From: an uncultured Ignavibacteriota bacterium
GTDB taxonomy: Bacteria > Bacteroidota > Ignavibacteria > Tepidaquicellales > Tepidaquicellaceae
NCBI GenBank assembly: GCA_937959065.1
Contig: CALGOI010000286.1
Span: 1-23,868, forward strand
Length of the DNA: 23,868 nucleotides
Direction of reading: 5' to 3'
The notes under the pieces were generated by a model. The model had not been told where the DNA came from. It ran no database searches and saw only the letters and a program-made list of their open reading frames with translations. Below, in pieces: positions 8,628-17,287 of the stretch; positions within the stretch are counted from its first letter, which is position 1, and every line of letters starts with the position of its first letter. The translations under genes were made by a program, and so were the position numbers.

Positions 8628-10763
8628 ATGAAATCAGCAATAGGATTTTTTCTATTACTTATATCTATATATGCATTCACTTCAACTGTGTATTCACAGG
8701 ACGTAGAGAATGATCCAAAGGATACTCTTGAATATGAGACCGACGAAATTATGATTACCGGTACTCGTACGGAGAAAAAAATTATCGATATACCGTACTC
8801 CGTTTTCCGCGTGGACCAGTCTGCTTATAGATTCGAAAAGAAAACTGCCGTTAACGATGTTCTCCAAAATATTCCCGGGCTCTTTATGCAGTCCCGTTAT
8901 GGTAATCACGACGTAAGGATATCCATTCGTGGATTCGGAAGCCGTTCTAATTCCGGTATTCGCGGTGTAAGAATTCTCCTCGATGACATTCCTGAATCCG
9001 AACCCGACGGTCAGACGCGTATCGAAGCAATCGACTTTAACTCAGTAGGACGTATAGAAATAGTAAAAGGTAATTCATCATCTCTCTACACTAATGCACC
9101 CGGTGGTGTAGTCAACTTCCGTAACGATATCTGGTTCAATTCATCGTTCGGAATTAACTTCAACCAGTTCGGCTCTTACGGTCTCCACGAAAACGGTATA
9201 AAAGCCGGTGTTAAAACCGATGACTACCGGTATCTGCTTACTTACAAATACCATAACTATGACGGCTTTCGTCCTCATAGTGAGGATTTTTGGCACATAG
9301 TGAATACGGTCCTTGAGGTTACTCCCGATGACAGGACTCAATTGAAAGTGCTTGGTTATCTTGCCTATGGTCTTATTCGACTGCCGGGTTCTCTTACAGC
9401 TACACAATTTGAGCAGGACCCTTACCAGGCTGCTCGTAGAGAAGTGGATCTCGATTACCGCAGGATCTCCAACAAAGGACGTGTGGGAATCAGTCTCACT
9501 ATGCAGCTGGATAAAAAACGCCAAAATGAGCTCGAAATACTGGGTTACGGTACAATAAAATACTTTGAACGTGCAGACTCCCGTTACAGGATAATTAACA
9601 GGTATGGATTAGGCGGAACGATAAGATTCGTCAATCACAGCACGATATTCGGACGTGATAACGAATTCTCCGTAGGTACTGACCTCTTGTACCAGACCGG
9701 CCCGATCGAGACATATCAGAATATCGGCGGTCAGAAGAGTGATAACCTCACAGCCTTAACAGATGAAACTATCGCTAATAGCGGTATATATTTCCAGAAT
9801 ACTTTTAACCTCATTAAAGGTAAACTCGATTTCTTATTTACCGGTCGTTACGATAATGTTGTCTTTGATGCGAAGAACAGATTGCTGGATGCACAGAGTG
9901 ATAAGCGAACCTTTGGAGATTTTACTCCTAAATTCGCATTTAATTATAAATTCACTCCATATCTGGCTGCCTATACTTCTTATGGCATCAGTTTCGATAG
10001 CCCGGCAGGTAATGAACTGGATAACTTCCCGACAAGTTCTAATCCGGGAAGGTTGTTTAATCCTGATCTGCAGCCGCAAAAATCAAATAACTTTGAACTC
10101 GGTTTTAAGGGGAACATCGTATCAAGAGGTACTAAATTCCTCAACAATGTCTTTTTCGATGCAACATTCTTTAACTACATTATTTCTGATGAGATCGTTC
10201 CTTTCGAAGTCTATGGTGACGTATTCTTCCGTAATGCCGCACAGACTCAAAGAACAGGTTTCGAGCTTGGGGCAGATATTGAGATCTATAAAGGATTAAA
10301 ATTCAACACCGCGCTTACTATTAATAGCTTCTCTTATGATGAATATGATGCTGAAACTATCTCAATAGATTCTCTTGGCAATATTGTAATATCAAATCAG
10401 AATTTAGCCGGTAATGTTGTACCGAGTGTCCCTGAACAGCAATTGTATGTTGCGCTGTCATATACACACGGTTTTACCAGCAACATAACTGGCTTCGTCA
10501 AGGCTAGCACAAGGTATGTTGGTTCAATGTATGTTAATGACCAGAACTCGGAAGAAACCGAAGCTTATAACATTTTAGGAGGAAATCTCGGACTGGATAT
10601 GAACTTCGGACGGTTCAGCCTGCTTTTATCCGGTGGTGTGGATAATATCGCCGATAAAGTTTATGTCGGTTTTATTAATATTAATTCATCCAGTAAACGT
10701 TTTTATGAAGCAGGTGAACCAAGGAATTTTTACGGAACTCTTAACTTAGGTTATAGATTTTAG
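8628..10763 (+). CDS. TonB-dependent outer-membrane receptor
   Basis: A 711-residue outer-membrane receptor that imports a scarce ligand using the TonB/ExbBD proton-motive system. A signal peptide (1-23, TVYSQ) is followed by a TonB-box-like DEIMITGT (39-46) and a plug domain (about 50-170) with the usual motifs: VLQNIPGLFMQSRYG, ISIRGFGSRSNSGIRG, RILLDDIPESEPDGQT, and VGRIEIVKGNSSSLYTNAPGG. The remainder is a 22-strand-type barrel with aromatic-rich strands and ends in NLGYRF, the terminal Phe expected for BAM recognition. The plug resembles ferric-siderophore or ferric-citrate receptors more than SusC types (no carboxypeptidase-like N-terminal domain and no SusD neighbour). Iron uptake is the best guess, but the ligand is inferred, not shown. 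The parvulin chaperones encoded further along could assist such barrels. Confidence 0.92.
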   Translation: MKSAIGFFLLLISIYAFTSTVYSQDVENDPKDTLEYETDEIMITGTRTEKKIIDIPYSVFRVDQSAYRFEKKTAVNDVLQNIPGLFMQSRYGNHDVRISIRGFGSRSNSGIRGVRILLDDIPESEPDGQTRIEAIDFNSVGRIEIVKGNSSSLYTNAPGGVVNFRNDIWFNSSFGINFNQFGSYGLHENGIKAGVKTDDYRYLLTYKYHNYDGFRPHSEDFWHIVNTVLEVTPDDRTQLKVLGYLAYGLIRLPGSLTATQFEQDPYQAARREVDLDYRRISNKGRVGISLTMQLDKKRQNELEILGYGTIKYFERADSRYRIINRYGLGGTIRFVNHSTIFGRDNEFSVGTDLLYQTGPIETYQNIGGQKSDNLTALTDETIANSGIYFQNTFNLIKGKLDFLFTGRYDNVVFDAKNRLLDAQSDKRTFGDFTPKFAFNYKFTPYLAAYTSYGISFDSPAGNELDNFPTSSNPGRLFNPDLQPQKSNNFELGFKGNIVSRGTKFLNNVFFDATFFNYIISDEIVPFEVYGDVFFRNAAQTQRTGFELGADIEIYKGLKFNTALTINSFSYDEYDAETISIDSLGNIVISNQNLAGNVVPSVPEQQLYVALSYTHGFTSNITGFVKASTRYVGSMYVNDQNSEETEAYNILGGNLGLDMNFGRFSLLLSGGVDNIADKVYVGFININSSSKRFYEAGEPRNFYGTLNLGYRF

Positions 10764-10787
10764 TTTTTAATACTCTTATTATTGATT

Positions 10788-12431
10788 ATGACTAAATTTA
10801 ATGTATTTAAGTATTTACTAGGATATACAGGCATTACTGTTTTTTCAGTACTTTTGTTGAATGTTTCAAGCAGTAAAGAGAACAATCTGGGGATAGGCGC
10901 GAATTTTCGCGTCTACCCCAGTAGTGTCTCTCAAACAGAGACTTTCATCACAAGACACCCGACCAATCCAAATATTCTCTTTGCAAGCGCAAACGCATAC
11001 AGCTTTTCAGGCGGCTTGTTTATAAGTGAGGGAATCTATGTCTCGACTAATGGAGGTGCTAACTGGTACGGTAATGATACCTGTACCGGGACACCGATTA
11101 ATTTCCACGGTGGCGATCCCGGTATTGCAATTGATAAGAATGGTACATTCATCCTAACGAGATTAGGACGCCAGCCATTCGACGGGCTGTATTCTCATTA
11201 CTCTACCAATAACGGTCTTACATGGTCCGGGCAAACCGCGATTTCAACTGACTTGTTGGAAAGAGCCACGACTGGCTCCGATGGAATTCAATCAAGTTCT
11301 TTCTATGGCAGAACGTATGCCGCGTGGGTAAAATTTACTCCTCCTTATCCTATAAGTCTATCCTATACAGATAACGGCGGGCAAACATGGACCCCCCAGC
11401 AGCAGATAAATAATCCTCCGCAAAGATGTTCAGGTGGTGAGCTTGATATTGGGCCGAATGGATCGGTCAATGTTACCTGGGCAGGGGTACAGGGTTCATC
11501 ACCCTTTACTGAAGTTTATTCCGGTTATGCAAGATCGACTAACGGCGGAGTGAATTGGGCCGTTCTTGAAAATGCATTTCCGATGAACGGTATCCAGGGA
11601 TTCCTTCCCGAAAAGAACGGGATACGTGTTAATGGGTTGCCAAGGATTGCTGTCGATAATAGCGGCGGACCCAGGAACGGCTGGATATATATTATCACTA
11701 CTCAAAAGAATCTTGCCCCCGCAGGTACCGATCCGGACATTATTCTTAACCGCTCGACTAATAACGGGCAGACGTGGTCGGCCGGTATCAGGGTTAACCA
11801 GGATCCGCTCAATGATGGCAAAATACAATACTTTCCGGCAGTACACGTTGATGAGAATGGAGGTCTGAATGTTATTTACTATGACGATAGGAATACTACA
11901 TCGGATTCAGCCGGTGTATTTCTTTCACGCTCTACAAATGGTGGAAACTCATTCACAGATTTTCAGATAAGCGACCATAACTTCAAGCCCGCTCCGATAA
12001 GCGGAGGCGGTCAGGGTTATCAGGGTGATAATATAGATCTGACTTCAATAGGCAATATACTCTGGACTATCTGGATGGATAATTCTACAGGACATTACCA
12101 GGCATGGGTAGCTCCGATTGACCTTAATTCGATCGGTATCAATAACAATACTTCATCAGTACCCGGTGTATTCGACCTTAAACAGAATTACCCTAACCCT
12201 TTTAACCCTGTTACAAAGATCGATTACGATATTCACAAAAGCGGACTTGTATCTTTGAATATCTATGATGTTAATGGAAGAAAAGTATCATCACTTGTAA
12301 ACGAACATCAATCGATAGGAAGCTATTCCGTAGATTTTAAAACATCTACGACATTATCTTCAGGTATATACTTTTATACATTGGAAGTGGGGGACTTCAG
12401 AGTTACTAAAAGCATGGTATTGTTAAAGTAA
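10788..12431 (+). CDS. T9SS-exported Asp-box (sialidase-like) propeller protein
   Basis: A 547-residue secreted protein if the ATG at 10788 is used; a TTG at 10782 in the same frame is less likely. The hydrophobic N-terminal segment (about residues 8-26) acts as a signal peptide although no clean cleavage site is seen. Six Asp-box motifs (STNGGANW, STNNGLTW, TDNGGQTW, STNGGVNW, STNNGQTW, STNGGNSF) mark a sialidase/BNR-type propeller. The C-terminus carries a complete T9SS sorting domain: LKQNYPNPFNPVTKIDYDI, YDVNGRKVSSLV, SSGIYFYTLEVGDF, and the terminal SMVLLK. It lies 24 bases after the TonB receptor, so it may be co-transcribed with it. It converges on the 12433 gene with one base between the two stops. 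A striking hairpin lies in its coding sequence near the signal-peptide junction. Confidence 0.85.
   Translation: MTKFNVFKYLLGYTGITVFSVLLLNVSSSKENNLGIGANFRVYPSSVSQTETFITRHPTNPNILFASANAYSFSGGLFISEGIYVSTNGGANWYGNDTCTGTPINFHGGDPGIAIDKNGTFILTRLGRQPFDGLYSHYSTNNGLTWSGQTAISTDLLERATTGSDGIQSSSFYGRTYAAWVKFTPPYPISLSYTDNGGQTWTPQQQINNPPQRCSGGELDIGPNGSVNVTWAGVQGSSPFTEVYSGYARSTNGGVNWAVLENAFPMNGIQGFLPEKNGIRVNGLPRIAVDNSGGPRNGWIYIITTQKNLAPAGTDPDIILNRSTNNGQTWSAGIRVNQDPLNDGKIQYFPAVHVDENGGLNVIYYDDRNTTSDSAGVFLSRSTNGGNSFTDFQISDHNFKPAPISGGGQGYQGDNIDLTSIGNILWTIWMDNSTGHYQAWVAPIDLNSIGINNNTSSVPGVFDLKQNYPNPFNPVTKIDYDIHKSGLVSLNIYDVNGRKVSSLVNEHQSIGSYSVDFKTSTTLSSGIYFYTLEVGDFRVTKSMVLLK
10887..10921 (+). other. Strong hairpin inside the 5' part of a coding region
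   Basis: CTGGGG(A)TAGGCGCG, loop AATTTT, then CGCGTCTACCCCAG pair into a 14-base-pair stem with a single bulged A and one G-T pair. It sits about 100 bases after the start codon of the T9SS propeller gene, where the code reads LGIGANFRVYPS. There is no T tract behind it, so it is not a canonical terminator. Confidence 0.7.
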
Positions 12432-12432
12432 A

Positions 12433-13755
12433 TTACTTAACAAGAGCCATTTTTTTTGTGAGTGTTATTACATCGCCTCCTTTATTGGGGGCGATTGTAA
12501 TTCTGTAATAGTAAATTCCTGAGGAAAGTCCGTCCGCGTTAAAATATATTCCATACTCTCCGGCGGTTTTAAATCCCTCATTATAATTTATTACTTCTTT
12601 TCCATTTATATCGAATATGCTAAGCGTTACAACCCCGCTTTGAGGCAGTTCGTATCGAATATTTGTAGTCGGGTTGAAAGGATTTGGAAAGTTTTGTTTC
12701 AAGACGGGAGATAGGGGAATGTTTGAGCCGCTGTTTGTGATACCAACATTGACGTGATTATACTTGTATATCACTCCGTTCTCACCGCAGGTGTATCCGT
12801 GAGTTGAATCGGGAAATTCAAGGTCATAGAATACAGAACTATCGGGAGTAGGCATATCTATCCAATTTTGTCCTCCGTTTGTGGTTCTTATCATCAGCTG
12901 AGCAAATCCTAAAGGACACCACCCATCATTGGGGTTCCTGAATGATATCGCGCTGGCTATGCCGAATACATTAAGATTTCGGTAATTCCATGTCCTGCCG
13001 GCGTCCGAAGAAGTTACAACTCCCGAGCCAAATTCGAAATCACCTCCCGCTCCAATAATGTTTAGTGAATCAAAAAAATGTAACTGCTGTATGGGCTCAG
13101 GTCCTACCGCCTGTGACTCCCAGTTCAACCCACCGTTCGTAGTCTTGAATATTGCTCCTGTTATATCTATTACACCTCCACTGCCAAATCCATACTGGCT
13201 ATCGTAAAATGTGAATTTTATTATTGGAAATCCGGAAGTAAATGAAGAATCCACATGAGAATCTTCCCATGTATTACCTCCGTTGGTTGTGTAAACAAGT
13301 ATACCGGGGTAACCGCCCATCCATCCGTGAATTGAGTCTCTAAAATAGATTGTGTTTATATAAACATCTGGCTCGGAATAAAATGTATTTGTCCAGTTAT
13401 CTCCGCCGTTGGTAGTTTTAAGTATATAGGTGCCGAACTGACCTCCTCCGCCACCGACAAAGTCCCAAGCTAATGCCCAACCTGTCGAAGCGTTCAGGAA
13501 GAATACATCATTAAGTTCCAGGTCAATTTTCGAATCCTGGGAAATCCAGTTAGTCCCCCCATTAGTTGTTTTTATAATTGTACCTTTGTCACCTACAGCC
13601 CATCCTGTTATACTGTCAACGAAAGAGAGTTCATTCAATCTTGCATTTACAGTACTGTTTAACGGATTCCAGAATACCTGTGCAGTTGAATCTATAAAAG
13701 AAAAAGTTAAACCAAGAATAAATACTAAAGAAGTTATTTTTACTTTTTTATTCAT
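12433..13755 (-). CDS. T9SS-exported YCF48-like propeller protein, tandem paralogue A
   Basis: A 440-residue secreted protein starting at MNKKVKITSLVF. An in-frame ATG six codons earlier (13773) would put MYLLSN ahead of the signal peptide and inside the upstream gene, so 13755 is preferred, leaving one base after the upstream stop. After the signal peptide (to STAQ) come six clear repeats with T-T-N-G-G-x-N-W cores (IIKTTNGGTNW, ILKTTNGGDNW, LVYTTNGGNTW, IFKTTNGGLNW, VTSSDAGRTW, MIRTTNGGQNW) and a seventh weak blade, as in YCF48-like propellers. The C-terminus is a T9SS sorting domain (LKQNFPNPFNPTTNIRYELP, FDINGKEVI, SSGIYYYRI). It is aligned throughout with its upstream neighbour, so the pair arose by tandem duplication. 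Its role is unknown. Confidence 0.85.
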   Translation of the reverse strand: MNKKVKITSLVFILGLTFSFIDSTAQVFWNPLNSTVNARLNELSFVDSITGWAVGDKGTIIKTTNGGTNWISQDSKIDLELNDVFFLNASTGWALAWDFVGGGGGQFGTYILKTTNGGDNWTNTFYSEPDVYINTIYFRDSIHGWMGGYPGILVYTTNGGNTWEDSHVDSSFTSGFPIIKFTFYDSQYGFGSGGVIDITGAIFKTTNGGLNWESQAVGPEPIQQLHFFDSLNIIGAGGDFEFGSGVVTSSDAGRTWNYRNLNVFGIASAISFRNPNDGWCPLGFAQLMIRTTNGGQNWIDMPTPDSSVFYDLEFPDSTHGYTCGENGVIYKYNHVNVGITNSGSNIPLSPVLKQNFPNPFNPTTNIRYELPQSGVVTLSIFDINGKEVINYNEGFKTAGEYGIYFNADGLSSGIYYYRITIAPNKGGDVITLTKKMALVK

Positions 13756-13756
13756 G

Positions 13757-15076
13757 TTACTTAATAAATACAAGTTTTTTGGTCTCGGTATATTTATTTA
13801 AACTACTTACTGAGGGTAAAAATTCAAGTCTGTAATAATATACCCCTGCAGCTAATCCCGTTCCGTCCAGTATGCTGTAATAGCTTCCTGCTGTAAGAAA
13901 CCCTTCATAAATTTCTAAAATTTCCTTTCCTAATGAATTGTATAATTTTAAAGAAATATGTCCTGCATTCTTTATTTCATATTCAATCCGGGTTGATGGA
14001 TTGAAAGGGTTTGGATAGTTTTGCTTTAACCTAAATACATCAGGCGTCTCACCGGATATATTCTGTATATTTATCAAATCGGAATTATATTTTAAGATTG
14101 TGCCTTGCCTTCCTACGGCATAGCCGTTTCTTTCATCTGTAAACTGTACATCATAGATCTCCATGCTGTCAGGTGTAAAAACCGTTTGCCAGGTATTGCC
14201 AGAATCCAATGTATACATGAATTTCTTTTCAAATCCTAATGGCGACCACCCCTCTGCTCTTGTTCTGAAAGAAAGGGCTGATGCAAACCCGAATATTCCA
14301 AGTACCTCATAGTCCCAGTTTAATCCGCCGTTTGTTGTACGAATTATACTTGAACCAAAATCGAAATCTCCCCCGACACAGTTTATGTTAAGAGAATCGA
14401 AAAATACCATCCCGAAATACGGCTCTGAACCGAGTACGCTGCCTCCGGTTATTGACCAGTTTTCCCCCCCGTCAATTGTTCTCCATATTACACCGGATAT
14501 ATCGTTTGCGCCTCCCATTGCAAATCCGTAACCAGATGAGTAAAATTCTAAATCAAAAATTGGAAATCCTGAAAAAATTGAAGAATCAGTTTGAGTTTCA
14601 TACCAAGCTGTTCCGCTTGTTGTTGTCTTTAATATTTTTCCATTTTCGCCACCCATCCATCCGGTAAGGTTATTCAGAAAATAGATATCATAATATAATT
14701 GATTTGTGTCGTTGTGCTGAGAATTGACCCAGTTTAACCCCCCGTTTGTTGTATAAAGCAATACGGTAAAGTATTGTGTCTGTGTGAAACGTAATGCAGT
14801 AGCCCATCCGCTATTACTGTTTATAAAATAAATACTTGATATGTAATCCGCTATCCCGCTATTTTGAATGCTCCATTTAGTACCGCCGTTAGATGTATGT
14901 AATATAATTCCTGAATCTCCGGCAGCCCAACCGGTTAAGCTGTCTAAAAAATGAACGTCATTCAATCTCTTCTGAGTGGGTGAATTCTGTTTAAGCCAGT
15001 ATTGCTGAGCAGGTGAAATACCCGTCAGTATGAATAAAAAAATAATTATTAGTATTTTATGCACGTTTCCTAACAT
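13757..15076 (-). CDS. T9SS-exported YCF48-like propeller protein, tandem paralogue B
   Basis: A 439-residue secreted protein: signal peptide ending GISPAQ (about 1-23), six T-x-N/D-G-G-x-x-W repeats plus a weak seventh, and a T9SS sorting domain (LKQNYPNPFNPSTRIEYEI, LYNSLGKEIL, AAGVYYYRL). It shares with the downstream gene the order and spacing of blades and whole phrases, for example FDSLN followed by GGDFDFGS, FGFASALSFR, and EGWSPLGF against DGWCPLGF. The two genes are one base apart and form a two-gene transcript. The start is the first ATG, giving a compact signal peptide; a clear ribosome site is not seen. A 64-base gap separates it from the VWA-like gene, and no terminator is visible there. 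Confidence 0.87.
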   Translation of the reverse strand: MLGNVHKILIIIFLFILTGISPAQQYWLKQNSPTQKRLNDVHFLDSLTGWAAGDSGIILHTSNGGTKWSIQNSGIADYISSIYFINSNSGWATALRFTQTQYFTVLLYTTNGGLNWVNSQHNDTNQLYYDIYFLNNLTGWMGGENGKILKTTTSGTAWYETQTDSSIFSGFPIFDLEFYSSGYGFAMGGANDISGVIWRTIDGGENWSITGGSVLGSEPYFGMVFFDSLNINCVGGDFDFGSSIIRTTNGGLNWDYEVLGIFGFASALSFRTRAEGWSPLGFEKKFMYTLDSGNTWQTVFTPDSMEIYDVQFTDERNGYAVGRQGTILKYNSDLINIQNISGETPDVFRLKQNYPNPFNPSTRIEYEIKNAGHISLKLYNSLGKEILEIYEGFLTAGSYYSILDGTGLAAGVYYYRLEFLPSVSSLNKYTETKKLVFIK

Positions 15077-15140
15077 AACTACAATATTACTCTAACATAA
15101 GTAATGAGTTTATAATTACAAATATATAAATTTTAGTTAT

Positions 15141-17249
15141 TTAAGGAAGGTTATTTCGTTTCCTGAAAAACCACTCAAGGCACATTAATAATATGAGGGC
15201 GCCGAGGAAATACGGATTAATGTTTAACGAAAAATTTCTTAACCCGCTTATTGTTGTGGATTCTCTTTCTTGCTTTGCGTTAAGTTCCTCAATGATACTC
15301 TTTATTTCGTCAGCAGGCAGACCTGTCAGATTCTGTCCTCCCGTCTCCGATGCTAAGGAAGATAGTATACTTTTATCTGATCTTGTATCTTTGAATTCAA
15401 AATTATTCTCGCCAATCAAAAACCTGCCTTCATCACTTTCGACCTGCTCGCCTCTCACCGAAAGAGTTGCAGTGTAATTGTAATCTCCGTCTGTGGGGAT
15501 GTTTACACTGCCTGTGAATACTGTGTTGTTAACCTTGGTAAGTAATACTTCCTCATTTATATTATTTCCTGTTACCCGGACTTTTATCTCTTCACCTCCG
15601 ATTATCTCAGGGTTGTTAAGCTCAGCATTAAACGTAACCTGTTCATACTTTGAGTAAACGTTTCGGGAAGTCTCGATGAAAAACTTTTTTTGTTTTTCTT
15701 TATCAGCAATGTATGATATGGTTCCTGCAATCAAAGAATTTAATACCTCTGAAGCGTTTGTCTTTCTTGGGTTCAATCTCCATTTGTAAAGTCCATGTAC
15801 CAGAATCGCAGCGGAATGGTTGTCTTCCGTATTTTGAACTACAAAAGCAGGTTCTGATGAAGTAGTAAGTACAATTGTCTCCGATGAGGGATTGGCAATG
15901 AAATTTGTTCCACTTTTAAAAAAATTCGGCAGTCACGTAATGGAATTCAATAGTTCATTATTTCTAAATGCTTCGTTATCAAGTAAGTTTACAGTTCTTA
16001 ATCCTGTTTCTGTTTCCGATTCTGAATAGCTCCCGGTTTTAAAAGGCAGGTTATCGGAAAGTACATCTAACATAGAGTAATCTGTATTTCGGCTCGCAAA
16101 GAACATTAGGGATGCTTTACCTGTTTCTAGGACTTCTTTTATCCCCGTAATAATCTCCGGATTGCTGATAGCTGTCGGGTAGCCGATAAGTACAAATGAC
16201 TGGAAATCGTTAAGATTTGGTATTGTACCTTCATAAAAACTGGTTGAACTTTTTTGCGTAAGAAAGGTTGTCTCGAAATTCTGGATCTTTAGTATCTCTT
16301 CTTTTATGAATGCGTAATCACTGCTCGGTCCTCCGGATAATACCAAAACTTTGAATTTATTGTCGACGAATTTTATAAAAAATTCTTCGTGGTTGTTTTT
16401 ATCCGTTATTTCACCATTTAGTGTTGTCACTTCTGCTTTATACTTCTTAACTCCTGCCGATAATGAAGTAATATCAAAATCTACGTTGTAAATCGATTTA
16501 TCCTTGGATAATATAATGGTTTGAGATTTCTGCAGTACATCTTCTTCATATAGATTAACCGTAACCGGTTCGCTGTAACCGTATGAATTTATCTCGACTT
16601 TTACCGGCACTGTGCTCTCGATAAATGCTGATCTGTTATAAAAGACGTTCTTGACAAGTACGTCTTTTTTTTGAACTGTATCGCCTATAAGCAAAAAATT
16701 TAGCGGTGCGCCTATTTGCCTGGCTGTGAAGACAGGATTACCGCCTTCATTAAACATCCCGTCAGAAATGATTGTTATCGTTGATATATTGCCGGATGGA
16801 TATCTCTCTTCGAGGTTAATCAATGTTTTTGTTAAGTCGGTCGAATGATTGTTTATTCCGTAAAATATTACCGAATCTCCGCTTTCATCAGTTATTCCCC
16901 CCGAAAAAGAAAAGAAGGTATTATCCGTCCCGCCAGGTAAATGGGAGCTTAATTCCCGGTAAACGCTGTCAGTAGATACATTTCTTGCTTCCAGCTCCAG
17001 GCTTTTTGAATTATCTATAAGGAAAATATTAACCGGTTCAATGCTGACCGACGAAACAAAACTTATTACTGGCGATGCCAGCAGCAGTAAAATGAAAAAT
17101 AATGTAAGTGATCTTAAAACTGTGAAAAATATTCTTGAACTTTTGGAGAGGTTGGATTTTCGGTAGTAGAAAATTGCAATTAAGACGGATACAATAATTA
17201 TTACGATTGTAAATATAATATTGTATTCCGTCTTAATGAAAAAGTCCAT
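15141..17249 (-). pseudogene. VWA/glutamine-amidotransferase-like membrane protein interrupted by one in-frame UGA
   Basis: One reading frame of 702 codons, broken only by TGA at 15933-15935 (codon 439). Two membrane helices (about 10-28 and 42-65) precede a von Willebrand A-like domain with a MIDAS-type D-x-S-x-S (DNSKS, 79-83) and ISDG (161-164). Beta-rich linkers follow, then a class I glutamine-amidotransferase-like region starting VLVLSGGPSSDYAF. The frame resumes after the UGA as LPNFFKSGTNFIANPSSE and runs without another break through a helical and beta region to a final membrane helix (YFLGALILLMCLEWFF) with a basic tail. The second part has no ATG. ATG 17249 is preferred over a GTG one codon earlier. 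It follows the SurA-like gene by 38 bases. It could be a pseudogene, a split gene, a readthrough product or a sequencing error. Confidence 0.7.
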
Positions 17250-17287
17250 CACGTCAGCTAGTCTCTGTATAATGAAAAAACGCGGGC

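Noticed and set aside
9763..10299. 178-residue plus-strand ORF in another frame
   Set aside because: It lies wholly inside the TonB receptor gene, whose barrel motifs are continuous across it. Its product has no recognisable features.
15141..15776. A separate 211-residue gene beginning at TTG 15776
   Set aside because: The frame is open upstream to the TGA at 15933, with coding content continuous with the larger gene. No ATG and no ribosome site support a separate start, so both parts are treated as one interrupted gene.
15918..15926. Programmed frameshifting at the T7A4 tract just past the UGA
   Set aside because: The frame before and after is the same, so a single shift would take the ribosome out of the coding frame. 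It does not explain the interruption.
15933..15935. UGA as selenocysteine or a reassigned sense codon
   Set aside because: No SECIS-like hairpin is apparent just downstream, no selenoprotein motif is seen, and no other gene in the window contains an in-frame TGA.
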